DNA of 5,938 bases from an uncultured Clostridia bacterium (GTDB taxonomy: Bacteria; Bacillota; Clostridia; Lachnospirales; Lachnospiraceae): NCBI GenBank assembly GCA_946614685.1, contig CAMOHF010000081.1:1-5938 (forward strand). Direction: 5' to 3'. This document shows positions 1 through 4,818 of this stretch, one piece after another. The first letter of the stretch is position 1, and the number at the start of each line of letters is the position of its first letter. Under the pieces are notes generated by a model, which ran no database searches, was not told where the DNA came from, and worked only from the letters and a program-made list of their open reading frames with translations. Position numbers and translations under genes: made by a program.

Positions 1-1155
1 AAGGTTTACATGCATCACGATGTGCGGATCATCGAGCCGAATTTCATCGCGATGCTGATCGATACATTTATGGACCATGAGGACGCGGGACTGATCGGTA
101 TGATCGGAACAAAGAAGTTCCCGTCTGACGGCGTGATGTGGCACGCAAATCGCTTCGGTGCGGTAATCGATACGCACGTGCATGAGACGTTGGAACTCCG
201 GAAGTATCCGGAGAAGAAGGCGGTAGAAGGCCTGTTGTGTGACGGATTGCTGCTTGCGACGCAGTATGATCTGCCGTGGAGGGAAGACCTCTTTGACGGT
301 TGGGATTTCTATGATGCATCGCAGTGCATGGAGTTTATCCGTGCGGGTCACAAGGTGCTGATTCCTTATCAGGATCAGACCTGGTGCGTGCATGACTGCG
401 GCTTCTCGGATCTTAAGAAGTATGATAAATATCGGGATGTTTTCCTTGCGGAATACGAAAAGGACGCAGAGGGACGAATCGAGGAATATGTGCCGGAGGC
501 GCAGGGCGGATACTATGAGAATGTGAGGACGGATCTGGTCGAGATGATCAAAGCCGATCAAAACGCGCCGATTCGCGTATTGGAAATCGGCTGCGGTACG
601 GGAGAGACGCTGGCTTATATCAAGAAACGTTTTCCGAATGCCGTGATTTCCGGCATTGAATACGTGGAGTCGGTTGCGAAGAAGGCGGCGCCGGAACGAA
701 ACGTGATCTGCGGAGATGTGGAGAATATGGAATTTCCGTATGAGCCGGAGTCCATCGACTATATCATTTGCGGAGATGTGATCGAGCATCTGCGCGATCC
801 GGAGGCTGCGCTTTCCAAGCTGGATGCATTTCTTGCACCGGGTGGACGTGTGCTTGCCAGCATTCCGAATCTGATGCAGGCAGACGTGATCTACGAGCTG
901 CTCCGTGGCAACTTTACCTATCGTGATTCCGGGATTCTCGATCGGACACATTTGCGTTTCTTTACGGAAAAGGAGATCCGAAAGATGTTCCTGCGTCTCG
1001 GTTTTTCAATTGAGGAAATGAATCGCCGTGTTGTGAGAAACCACACAACTCGTGAGGTTGGAGAATTCTTTGATAAACTGCTTGCAATCGACGGAGTAGC
1101 TCCCCGCGAGCAGTTTGATACCTTTCAGTATCTGGTGAGAGCGATCAAGGAGTGA
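1..1155 (+). CDS. Glycosyltransferase (GT2-like) fused to SAM-dependent methyltransferase, 5' end outside window
   Basis: The frame is already open at base 1 (K-V-Y before the Met at base 10), so the N-terminal nucleotide-sugar-binding half lies upstream. Counting from that Met, residues 1-155 match the C-terminal half of family-2-like glycosyltransferases: an MHHDV-type motif at the start, then WDFYDASQCMEF at 98-109 and a CVHDCG block at 126-131. A class I methyltransferase domain follows: SAM-binding motif I VLEIGCGTG at 190-198, acidic GIE at 215-217, DVIEHLRDP at 256-264, and DRTHLRFFT at 311-319, typical of Methyltransf_23-type enzymes acting on small molecules or sugars. The likely role is building and methylating a cell-surface or flagellar glycan in the cytoplasm; the acceptor cannot be read from sequence. 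Its stop TGA lies 3 bases before the next ATG and its last codons contain that gene's AAGGAG, so the two are co-transcribed. A partial second copy of the transferase half lies at 2654-3106. Confidence 0.85.
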   Translation, partial: KVYMHHDVRIIEPNFIAMLIDTFMDHEDAGLIGMIGTKKFPSDGVMWHANRFGAVIDTHVHETLELRKYPEKKAVEGLLCDGLLLATQYDLPWREDLFDGWDFYDASQCMEFIRAGHKVLIPYQDQTWCVHDCGFSDLKKYDKYRDVFLAEYEKDAEGRIEEYVPEAQGGYYENVRTDLVEMIKADQNAPIRVLEIGCGTGETLAYIKKRFPNAVISGIEYVESVAKKAAPERNVICGDVENMEFPYEPESIDYIICGDVIEHLRDPEAALSKLDAFLAPGGRVLASIPNLMQADVIYELLRGNFTYRDSGILDRTHLRFFTEKEIRKMFLRLGFSIEEMNRRVVRNHTTREVGEFFDKLLAIDGVAPREQFDTFQYLVRAIKE

Positions 1156-1158
1156 CAA

Positions 1159-1623
1159 ATGCACCGACTATATGAGAACAATGACATCACAGTCTTCTGG
1201 GATTCGGAGAAATGCTTTCATGCTAAGCGGTGTGTGGGAGGATGTCCGGAGGTGTTTGATCCGACGCGGAAACCGTGGATCGACATCAGCAAGGCGGAGA
1301 ATCCGATGATGTGGAAGGCGGTGTCGGCCTGCCCTTCGGGTGCGCTTTCTTGTGCGTATAATCACGGAATCCGAATCGGGTTTTCGGAGGAACGTTCTTG
1401 CAGTGAGGCATTTGACGGCGAGACAAAGGTCGGTGAATGTGAGTACGTGGTCACGGAAAGCGGCTGGACGATCTGCCACACTGCCGTGAGTCAGGCATAT
1501 GGTGGACTGGGCATCGCGAAGCGATTGGTATTCCGTGTGCTCGAGACAGCGGAACGCCGCAAAATCGCAGTGGACGCGACATGCTCGTATGCGTTGAAGG
1601 TGATGAATCCCGGAACACCTTAA
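1159..1623 (+). CDS. 4Fe-4S mono-cluster ferredoxin-like domain fused to GNAT-type acetyltransferase domain
   Basis: The 154-residue product has two domains. Residues 9-66 resemble the divergent 4Fe-4S mono-cluster family (Fer4_19): Cys19, Cys25, Cys29 and Cys58, the last in a CPSGAL motif, are positioned to bind one cluster. Residues 88-150 resemble the short GCN5-related family (PF14542 type): a HTAVS strand at 107-111, the acetyl-CoA loop YGGLGIAKRL at 114-123, and a CSYAL motif at 142-146 near the usual end. This fusion is a recurring architecture in Firmicutes; its substrate is unknown. AAGGAG at 1147-1152 lies inside the end of the upstream gene, 6 bases before the ATG, so translation is probably coupled. 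The C-terminus is odd: after Met-Asn it reads PGTP, while the related copy at 2468-2608 ends NEI. The last codons were therefore probably replaced when the downstream toxin-antitoxin segment arrived. It may still be functional. Confidence 0.8.
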   Translation: MHRLYENNDITVFWDSEKCFHAKRCVGGCPEVFDPTRKPWIDISKAENPMMWKAVSACPSGALSCAYNHGIRIGFSEERSCSEAFDGETKVGECEYVVTESGWTICHTAVSQAYGGLGIAKRLVFRVLETAERRKIAVDATCSYALKVMNPGTP

Positions 1624-1650
1624 TATAATTGTCGGGTGTGACGGAAAGTT

Positions 1651-1706
1651 TTTTACTAAAATGTATTTTACTAAAATATGTTTTAGTAAAACGTGTTTCA
1701 GTAAAA
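1651..1706 (+). repeat. Four 15-bp-spaced near-palindromic repeats (TTTTACTAAAA type) upstream of mntA
   Basis: Eleven-base cores start at 1651, 1666, 1681 and 1696, exactly 15 bp apart. The first two are TTTTACTAAAA, the third is its exact reverse complement TTTTAGTAAAA, and the fourth is TTTCAGTAAAA. Copies 2 and 3 form a perfect 11-bp inverted repeat around a 4-base loop. Four-base linkers vary (TGTA, TATG, CGTG, GGGG). The array lies directly before the mntA ribosome binding site, and TAAAAT inside the units could act as a -10 element, so an operator/promoter role is plausible. Because 15 bp is five codons, an ATG at 1661 reads through the array as a repeating F-T/S-K-x-C/Y pentapeptide. 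I treat that as incidental, but it could be a real N-terminal extension. Confidence 0.75.
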
Positions 1707-1720
1707 GGGGTAGTCAACCT

Positions 1721-2023
1721 ATGAGTGCTAGCTACAATACCGGAATCTCAGACAAGGTAATAGAGGAAATTAAGGCTCTTGCGAAAAAGTATGGTGTGGA
1801 GTATGTGAAACTATTCGGTTCAAGGGCCCGAGGTGATTATCGTAAAACCAGTGATATCGATCTGGCCTTTTGCGGTGGAGATGCAGCGAGGTTTATACTA
1901 TCCGTCGATGAGGATACGAGCACATTGCTTAAGTTTGATATCGTTGATATGGGAAGCTGCGTGGATGAAGATTTGCGTACTTCGATTGAAAGAGAAGGGG
2001 TTATGATTTATGAAAAAATGTGA
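1721..2023 (+). CDS. mntA: MntA-type minimal nucleotidyltransferase antitoxin (MNT domain)
   Basis: The 100-residue protein is a minimal nucleotidyltransferase. Residues 33-47 carry the full GS-x10-D-x-D signature (Gly33, Ser34, Asp45, Asp47), and FDIVD at 72-76 supplies the expected third acidic residue, so it should be catalytically competent. In characterised HepT/MntA pairs the MNT protein transfers AMP from ATP to a tyrosine next to the HEPN active site and so neutralises the HEPN RNase toxin; that role is inferred here from motifs and pairing. I chose the ATG at 1721 because AAAAGGGG at 1703-1710 lies 10 bases upstream. The in-frame ATG at 1661 would add 20 residues coded entirely by the 15-bp repeats and has no good ribosome binding site. 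The gene overlaps hepT by 14 bp. It is visibly AT-richer than the flanking genes, consistent with transfer as a cassette. Confidence 0.88.
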   Translation: MSASYNTGISDKVIEEIKALAKKYGVEYVKLFGSRARGDYRKTSDIDLAFCGGDAARFILSVDEDTSTLLKFDIVDMGSCVDEDLRTSIEREGVMIYEKM

Positions 2024-2399
2024 GAATTTTCGGAATGCGCTCAGGAATCTGGAAGACGTTTTTAAATACGAGGAACCTTATGAGAATGTGATTCTGACCG
2101 GATTGGTAGCGCTGTTCGAAATATGCTTTGAGCAATCATGGAAGGCAATGAAGGAGACTTTGGAGGATTCCGGATTTGAAGAAGGAAAAACCGGCTCGCC
2201 GAAGCAGATTCTGAAATTGGCTTACCAAGCAGGCCTGATCGAGGATGAAGAAGCTTGGCTTGCGGCACTGGTGTCGCGGAACAACGTGGCGCATTCCTAT
2301 CAGAAGATGATTGCGCTTGATATTGTGAGGAAAACAAAGGAGACATATTACGGACTCTTTGTGAAGTTAAGCGAGAAAATGGAAAGTTTTACGGAGTGA
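2010..2399 (+). CDS. hepT: HepT-type HEPN toxin (nucleotidyltransferase substrate-binding family, HI0074-like)
   Basis: The 129-residue all-helical protein resembles the nucleotidyltransferase substrate-binding/HEPN family. Residues 90-97 read RNNVAHSY, a complete R-x4-H-x-Y motif: Arg90 and His95 form the expected RNase site and Tyr97 is the residue that MntA AMPylates in studied systems. Conserved family landmarks include FEICFEQSWKAMK at 36-48 and the SPKQILKLAYQAGLI stretch at 63-77. It should act as a cytoplasmic dimeric RNase kept inactive by the upstream MntA; the RNA target cannot be deduced. AGAAGGGG at 1993-2000 inside mntA sits 9 bases before the ATG, and the 14-bp overlap implies translational coupling, with antitoxin first. 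The stop TGA is embedded in GGAGTGACAA, which also precedes the 4Fe-4S/GNAT gene at 1149. The end of hepT is therefore fused precisely to the leader of the next gene copy. Confidence 0.88.
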   Translation: MKKCENFRNALRNLEDVFKYEEPYENVILTGLVALFEICFEQSWKAMKETLEDSGFEEGKTGSPKQILKLAYQAGLIEDEEAWLAALVSRNNVAHSYQKMIALDIVRKTKETYYGLFVKLSEKMESFTE

Positions 2400-2608
2400 C
2401 AAATGCACCGACTATATGAGAACAATGACATCACGGTCTTCTGGGATTCGGAGAAATGCTTTCATGCCACACTGCCGTGAGTCAGGCATATGGCGGACAG
2501 GAAATCGCGAAGCGATTGGTGTTTCGTGTGCTCGAGGCAGCGGAACGCCGTAAGATCGCAGTGGACGCGACATGCTCGTACGCGTTGAAGATGATGAATG
2601 AGATATAA
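2393..2608 (+). pseudogene. Second 4Fe-4S/GNAT gene copy, internally deleted and frameshifted
   Basis: Bases 2393-2467 repeat 1149-1223 with a single difference. The sequence then jumps to the equivalent of 1477 and runs to 2599, matching 1477-1608 with 11 differences. The 253-bp gap removes most of the iron-sulfur domain and the start of the GNAT domain. It joins at a shared TGC and is not a multiple of three, so the ATG at 2403 reads only 25 codons before TGA at 2478. The GNAT tail in the other frame stays open from HTAV through the acetyl-CoA loop (GGQEIAKRL) to TAA at 2606-2608. Its ending, Asn-Glu-Ile, probably preserves the true C-terminus that the 1159 gene has lost. The 5' part is much more similar to copy 1 (about 99%) than the 3' part is (about 92%), so the two parts have different histories. 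Confidence 0.85.
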
Positions 2609-2653
2609 AGGAGCAACCATGCAAAACAAAAAACTTACAAGATGGATATTTAC
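2609..2653 (+). pseudogene. 5' scrap of NhaC-family gene (ribosome binding site plus first 11-12 codons)
   Basis: AAGGAG followed by CAACC and ATG at 2619 closely repeats the leader and start of the NhaC genes at 3774 and 5142, coding M-Q-N-K-K-L-T-R-W-I. The match ends near 2653, where glycosyltransferase-related DNA begins in a different frame. Translation from 2619 ends at a TGA near 2698. It differs from the other two copies at a few positions (for example ACAAGATGG versus ACCAGATGG), so it is an older or foreign copy rather than part of the recent duplication. Its position directly after the GNAT remnant indicates that the GNAT gene and NhaC were once adjacent. Confidence 0.75.
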
Positions 2654-3106
2654 GATCCCATGCTGCTCGATGCATTTATGGACCGAGAGGATGTCGGCTT
2701 GATCGGTATGATCGGGACGAAGAAATTCCCGTCGGATGGGGTCATGTGGCACGCGAATCGGTTCGGGTCCGTGATTGACACGCATGTTCATGAAAGTTTG
2801 GAACTGAGGAAGTATCCTGAGAACAAGGCGGTTGACGGGCTGTTGTGCGACGGATTGCTTCTTGCGACGCAGTATGACCTTCCGTGGAGGGAGGATCTCT
2901 TTGATGCATGGGATTTCTATGATGCGTCGCAGTGTATGGAGTTTCATCGTGCCGGCTACGGGATTATGATCCCATACCAGCCGAAGACTTGGTGCGTACA
3001 TGATTGCGGCTTTTCGAATCTCTCAAAGTATGATAAGTACCGCGAAGTATTCCTGAAAGAATATGAGAAGGACGCGGATGGGATGATTGAGATTTATGCT
3101 CCCTGA
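2642..3106 (+). pseudogene. Truncated second glycosyltransferase copy (no N-terminus, no methyltransferase domain)
   Basis: From about 2655 the frame reads MLLDAFMDREDVGLIGMIG and continues to EYEKDADGMIEIYAP. It is about 83% identical by eye over some 148 residues to residues 15-162 of the fusion protein at the window start. The WDFYDASQCMEF and CVHDCGF motifs are intact. The MHHDV block and everything before it are missing, replaced by the NhaC 5' scrap, and the frame stops at TGA 3104-3106, just where the methyltransferase linker should start. The apparent start ATG at 2642 belongs to the NhaC-derived piece and has no suitable ribosome binding site. Removing one C from the CCC before the stop would extend the frame to a TGA at 3177-3179 (via P-E-D-E-V-A), but that extension does not resemble the methyltransferase linker. 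It is a decayed paralogue and part of the left end of the later tandem duplication. Confidence 0.8.
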
Positions 3107-3147
3107 GGATGAGGTTGCTGTTCGCTTTGATCGGAATTTCGGTGATA

Positions 3148-3187
3148 TTGACAGTATGTCCTGCGAAAGTATATACTGAGTATATAC
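3148..3187 (+). promoter_or_regulatory. mazEF promoter with overlapping operator, copy A
   Basis: TTGACA at 3148-3153 is a perfect -35 element, and TATACT at 3172-3177 follows after an 18-bp spacer. The -10 region is embedded in GTATATAC (3169-3176), TGA, GTATATAC (3180-3187): two copies of an 8-bp palindrome spaced 3 bases apart, so the pair is both a direct and an inverted repeat. That is the layout expected for autorepression by the DNA-binding AbrB-fold MazE or the MazE-MazF complex. The mazE start follows at 3208. Confidence 0.75.
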
Positions 3188-3207
3188 AATGAAAAGGCGG
3201 TGATGAC

Positions 3208-3450
3208 ATGGATGTTCAATTAAAACCCTGGGGAAACAGTTTTGCGTTTCGGATTCCAAAAGAGATTCTAAAGACAGCGGGATTCAAACCGGAGGACGTG
3301 TTTGATATTTCGGCATCAAGCGGTCGTATCAGTATTACCGCACAACATCGGCACAAGACACTGGAAGAGCGTGTGGCTGCATACGGCGGAAAACTTTGCC
3401 CGGATGGAGAGTTCGATTGGGGTGAAGATGTCGGAAGGGAGGCGTGGTGA
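3208..3450 (+). CDS. mazE: MazE-like antitoxin (SpoVT/AbrB domain), copy A
   Basis: The 80-residue protein has an N-terminal swapped-hairpin DNA-binding domain at residues 3-47 (KPWGNSFAFRIPKEIL, then VFDISASSGRISI), the standard MazE/AbrB pattern in which W-G-N-S and R-I-P are conserved. The C-terminal tail, E-F-D-W-G-E-D-V-G-R-E-A-W at 68-80, resembles the acidic Trp-containing segment by which MazE antitoxins wrap onto MazF. Its role is to bind and block the downstream toxin and repress the promoter at 3148-3187. AAAGGCGG at 3193-3200 lies 7 bases before the ATG. Its stop overlaps the toxin ATG by one base, giving coupled translation. The copy at 4576-4818 encodes an identical protein. Confidence 0.9.
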   Translation: MDVQLKPWGNSFAFRIPKEILKTAGFKPEDVFDISASSGRISITAQHRHKTLEERVAAYGGKLCPDGEFDWGEDVGREAW

Positions 3451-3761
3451 TGCAAGCTTCCGTACATCAGGGAGATATTATAAGAATCGAGGGGTTGAAG
3501 CTTCCGGTACTTGTGACCAGCAAGGAAATCTTCAACAGTACAAAGCAAGTGATCGCTGTTCCGATCTATTTGGAAGGCGAGGCGGGGCCGTTGCATCTTC
3601 CGGTTGTGCTCTGTAAAAGCAAAACAAGTGGTTTGGCACATTGCGAGAAGATGAGGTTGATTGATTTGCGGGCCAGAAACTGGAAACCGCTGGACCGAAT
3701 CGATATGCCTCAGATTATCGAGGTGACGGATGCGATACAGAGTATATTTGACTACGTGTAA
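3450..3761 (+). CDS. mazF: MazF/PemK-family toxin, copy A
   Basis: The 103-residue protein has the PemK/MazF layout: QGDII at 7-11, PVLVTSKEIFNS at 19-30, VIAVPIY at 34-40, LHLPVVL at 48-54 and EKMRLIDLRAR at 66-76. Such toxins are sequence-specific mRNA or tRNA endoribonucleases neutralised by MazE. Compared with well-studied MazF proteins, the first loop is short and the Arg of the usual R-P-V-L-V motif is Leu18. The Thr that follows the P-I or A-I strand is Tyr40. Two residues usually assigned to catalysis are therefore replaced, and activity is uncertain. I chose ATG 3450 over the GTG codons at 3444 and 3447 because GGGAGG at 3437-3442 is 7 bases upstream and the start overlaps the mazE stop by one base, as expected. 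The stop lies 12 bases before nhaC. The protein is identical to the copy at 4818-5129. Confidence 0.87.
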   Translation: MQASVHQGDIIRIEGLKLPVLVTSKEIFNSTKQVIAVPIYLEGEAGPLHLPVVLCKSKTSGLAHCEKMRLIDLRARNWKPLDRIDMPQIIEVTDAIQSIFDYV

Positions 3762-3773
3762 GAAGGAGTTACC

Positions 3774-4313
3774 ATGCAAAACAAAAAACTTACCAGATGG
3801 ATACTTACAATATTTGCCGTGATGCTTTCCTTCTCGGCGGCGACGGTGACGGTCTTTGCGGAGGAGGCGGAGGAAACTGCGGAGGTGGTGGATGCGTCTT
3901 CGAAGTTTTATATGACGCCCTGGGCGTTGCTTCCGCCGGTGATCGCGATCGTGTTGGCCCTGATCACAAAAGAGGTTTATACGTCACTCTTCGTCGGGAT
4001 CGTGGTCGGAGCGCTTCTTTATGCGAACTTTGACTTTGAGGGAACGCTGACACATGCATTTAATGACGGTATCGTGGCTTCACTTGCGGATCCGTCCCAT
4101 GTGGGCATCCTTGTGTTCCTCGTGATCCTCGGCATTATGGTGGCACTGATGAACAAGGCAGGCGGATCGGCGGCCTTCGGCAGGTGGGCTTCCGAACATA
4201 TGAAGAGCCGCGCGGGTGCACAGCTTGCGACCGTGGCTTTGGGCGTGCTGATCTTTATCGATGACTATTTCAACTGCCTGACGGTGGGTTCCGTGATGCG
4301 TCCGGTATCCTGA
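3774..4313 (+). pseudogene. NhaC-family Na+/H+ antiporter, truncated copy A
   Basis: The frame codes 179 residues identical to the start of the copy at 5142 through codon 178. It then reads Ser and a TGA at 4311-4313, because after 4307 (shared GTA) the sequence switches to glycosyltransferase-derived DNA. The product has a signal-like N-terminus (hydrophobic residues 9-28, V-F-A then acidic residues) and hydrophobic segments at about 50-65, 68-85, 108-126 and 150-166. It stops just after the conserved DDYFNCLTVGSVMRP motif. NhaC-family transporters are usually about 450-500 residues, so most of the transport core is missing and the copy should be inactive. AAGGAG at 3763-3768 and the 12-bp gap from mazF mean it is still likely to be transcribed and translated. 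Confidence 0.85.
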
Positions 4314-4474
4314 GAACAAGGCGGTTGACGGGCTGTTGTGCGACGGATTGCTTCTCTTGGTGCGTACATGATTGCGGCTTTTCGAATCTCTCAAAGTATG
4401 ATAAGTACCGCGAAGTATTCCTGAAAGAATATGAGAAGGACGCGGATGGGATGATTGAGATTTATGCTCCCTGA
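4308..4474 (+). pseudogene. Glycosyltransferase scrap with 125-bp deletion (second copy of the 2815-3106 remnant)
   Basis: Bases 4308-4355 repeat 2815-2862, and 4356-4474 repeat 2988-3106 exactly; bases 2863-2987 are missing. The loss of 125 bp shifts the frame, so nothing is coded across the join. No clear microhomology is visible at this join (2862 to 2988). The piece has no start or ribosome binding site and is simply the left end of the second duplication copy. Confidence 0.85.
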
Positions 4475-4515
4475 GGATGAGGTTGCTGTTCGCTTTGATC
4501 GGAATTTCGGTGATA

Positions 4516-4555
4516 TTGACAGTATGTCCTGCGAAAGTATATACTGAGTATATAC
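4516..4555 (+). promoter_or_regulatory. mazEF promoter with overlapping operator, copy B
   Basis: This is the same sequence as 3148-3187: TTGACA at 4516-4521, TATACT at 4540-4545, and the paired GTATATAC palindromes at 4537-4544 and 4548-4555. Having the complete promoter and operator in both copies means each mazEF pair can be transcribed and repressed independently. Confidence 0.75.
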
Positions 4556-4575
4556 AATGAAAAGGCGGTGATGAC

Positions 4576-4818
4576 ATGGATGTTCAATTAAAACCCTGGG
4601 GAAACAGTTTTGCGTTTCGGATTCCAAAAGAGATTCTAAAGACAGCGGGATTCAAACCGGAGGACGTGTTTGATATTTCGGCATCAAGCGGTCGTATCAG
4701 TATTACCGCACAACATCGGCACAAGACACTGGAAGAGCGTGTGGCTGCATACGGCGGAAAACTTTGCCCGGATGGAGAGTTCGATTGGGGTGAAGATGTC
4801 GGAAGGGAGGCGTGGTGA
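4576..4818 (+). CDS. mazE: MazE-like antitoxin, copy B
   Basis: The 80-residue protein is identical to the product of 3208-3450: AbrB-fold DNA-binding domain at residues 3-47 and Trp-rich acidic tail at 68-80. The ribosome binding site (AAAGGCGG, 4561-4568) and upstream operator are also unchanged. As the same antitoxin, it should neutralise the toxin from either copy and repress both promoters, so the duplication changes dose rather than specificity. Its stop overlaps the mazF start by one base. Confidence 0.9.
   Translation: MDVQLKPWGNSFAFRIPKEILKTAGFKPEDVFDISASSGRISITAQHRHKTLEERVAAYGGKLCPDGEFDWGEDVGREAW

Larger units (their letters stand above)
2988..4307 (+). repeat. Tandem duplication, unit A (1320 bp)
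   Basis: The unit holds the end of the glycosyltransferase remnant, the mazEF promoter, mazE, mazF and the first 178 codons of nhaC. Every position checked equals the base 1368 further on. With the extra left flank 2815-2862, also repeated at 4308-4355, the original duplicated segment was 2815-4307 (1493 bp). Confidence 0.92.

Noticed and set aside
1609..1640. Rho-independent terminator after the 4Fe-4S/GNAT gene
   Set aside because: The possible stem is only five base pairs (ACACC 1615-1619 with GGTGT 1635-1639) with a long AT loop, and the T run at 1649-1654 is displaced from it by 9 bases; too weak to call.
1651..1706. CRISPR array
   Set aside because: Units are 11-base cores with 4-base linkers, there are no spacers of normal length, and no cas genes are present.
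1661..1720. ATG at 1661 as the mntA start, giving a 120-residue protein
   Set aside because: The extra 20 residues are coded only by the 15-bp repeats, there is no good ribosome binding site before 1661, and AAAAGGGG sits correctly before ATG 1721.
2403..2480. 25-codon peptide gene at the start of the GNAT remnant
   Set aside because: It has a good ribosome binding site and may be translated, but it is just the first codons of the broken gene and ends at a frameshift stop.
2462..3001. 179-codon reverse-strand frame
   Set aside because: It crosses the GNAT remnant, NhaC scrap and glycosyltransferase remnant antisense, and its composition is typical of a shadow frame.
3302..3616. 104-codon forward frame overlapping mazE and mazF (also at 4670-4984)
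   Set aside because: It is out of frame with two well-supported genes and has no family features.
3216..3779. 187-codon reverse-strand frame opposite mazEF (also at 4584-5147)
   Set aside because: It is the antisense shadow of mazE/mazF with no recognisable domain and no ribosome binding site; it recurs only because the region is duplicated.
3797..4033. Glycine-rich 78-codon forward frame inside nhaC (also at 5165-5401)
   Set aside because: The GGGGG run is an out-of-frame reading of the GAGGAGGCGGAGG-rich signal-peptide region of nhaC.
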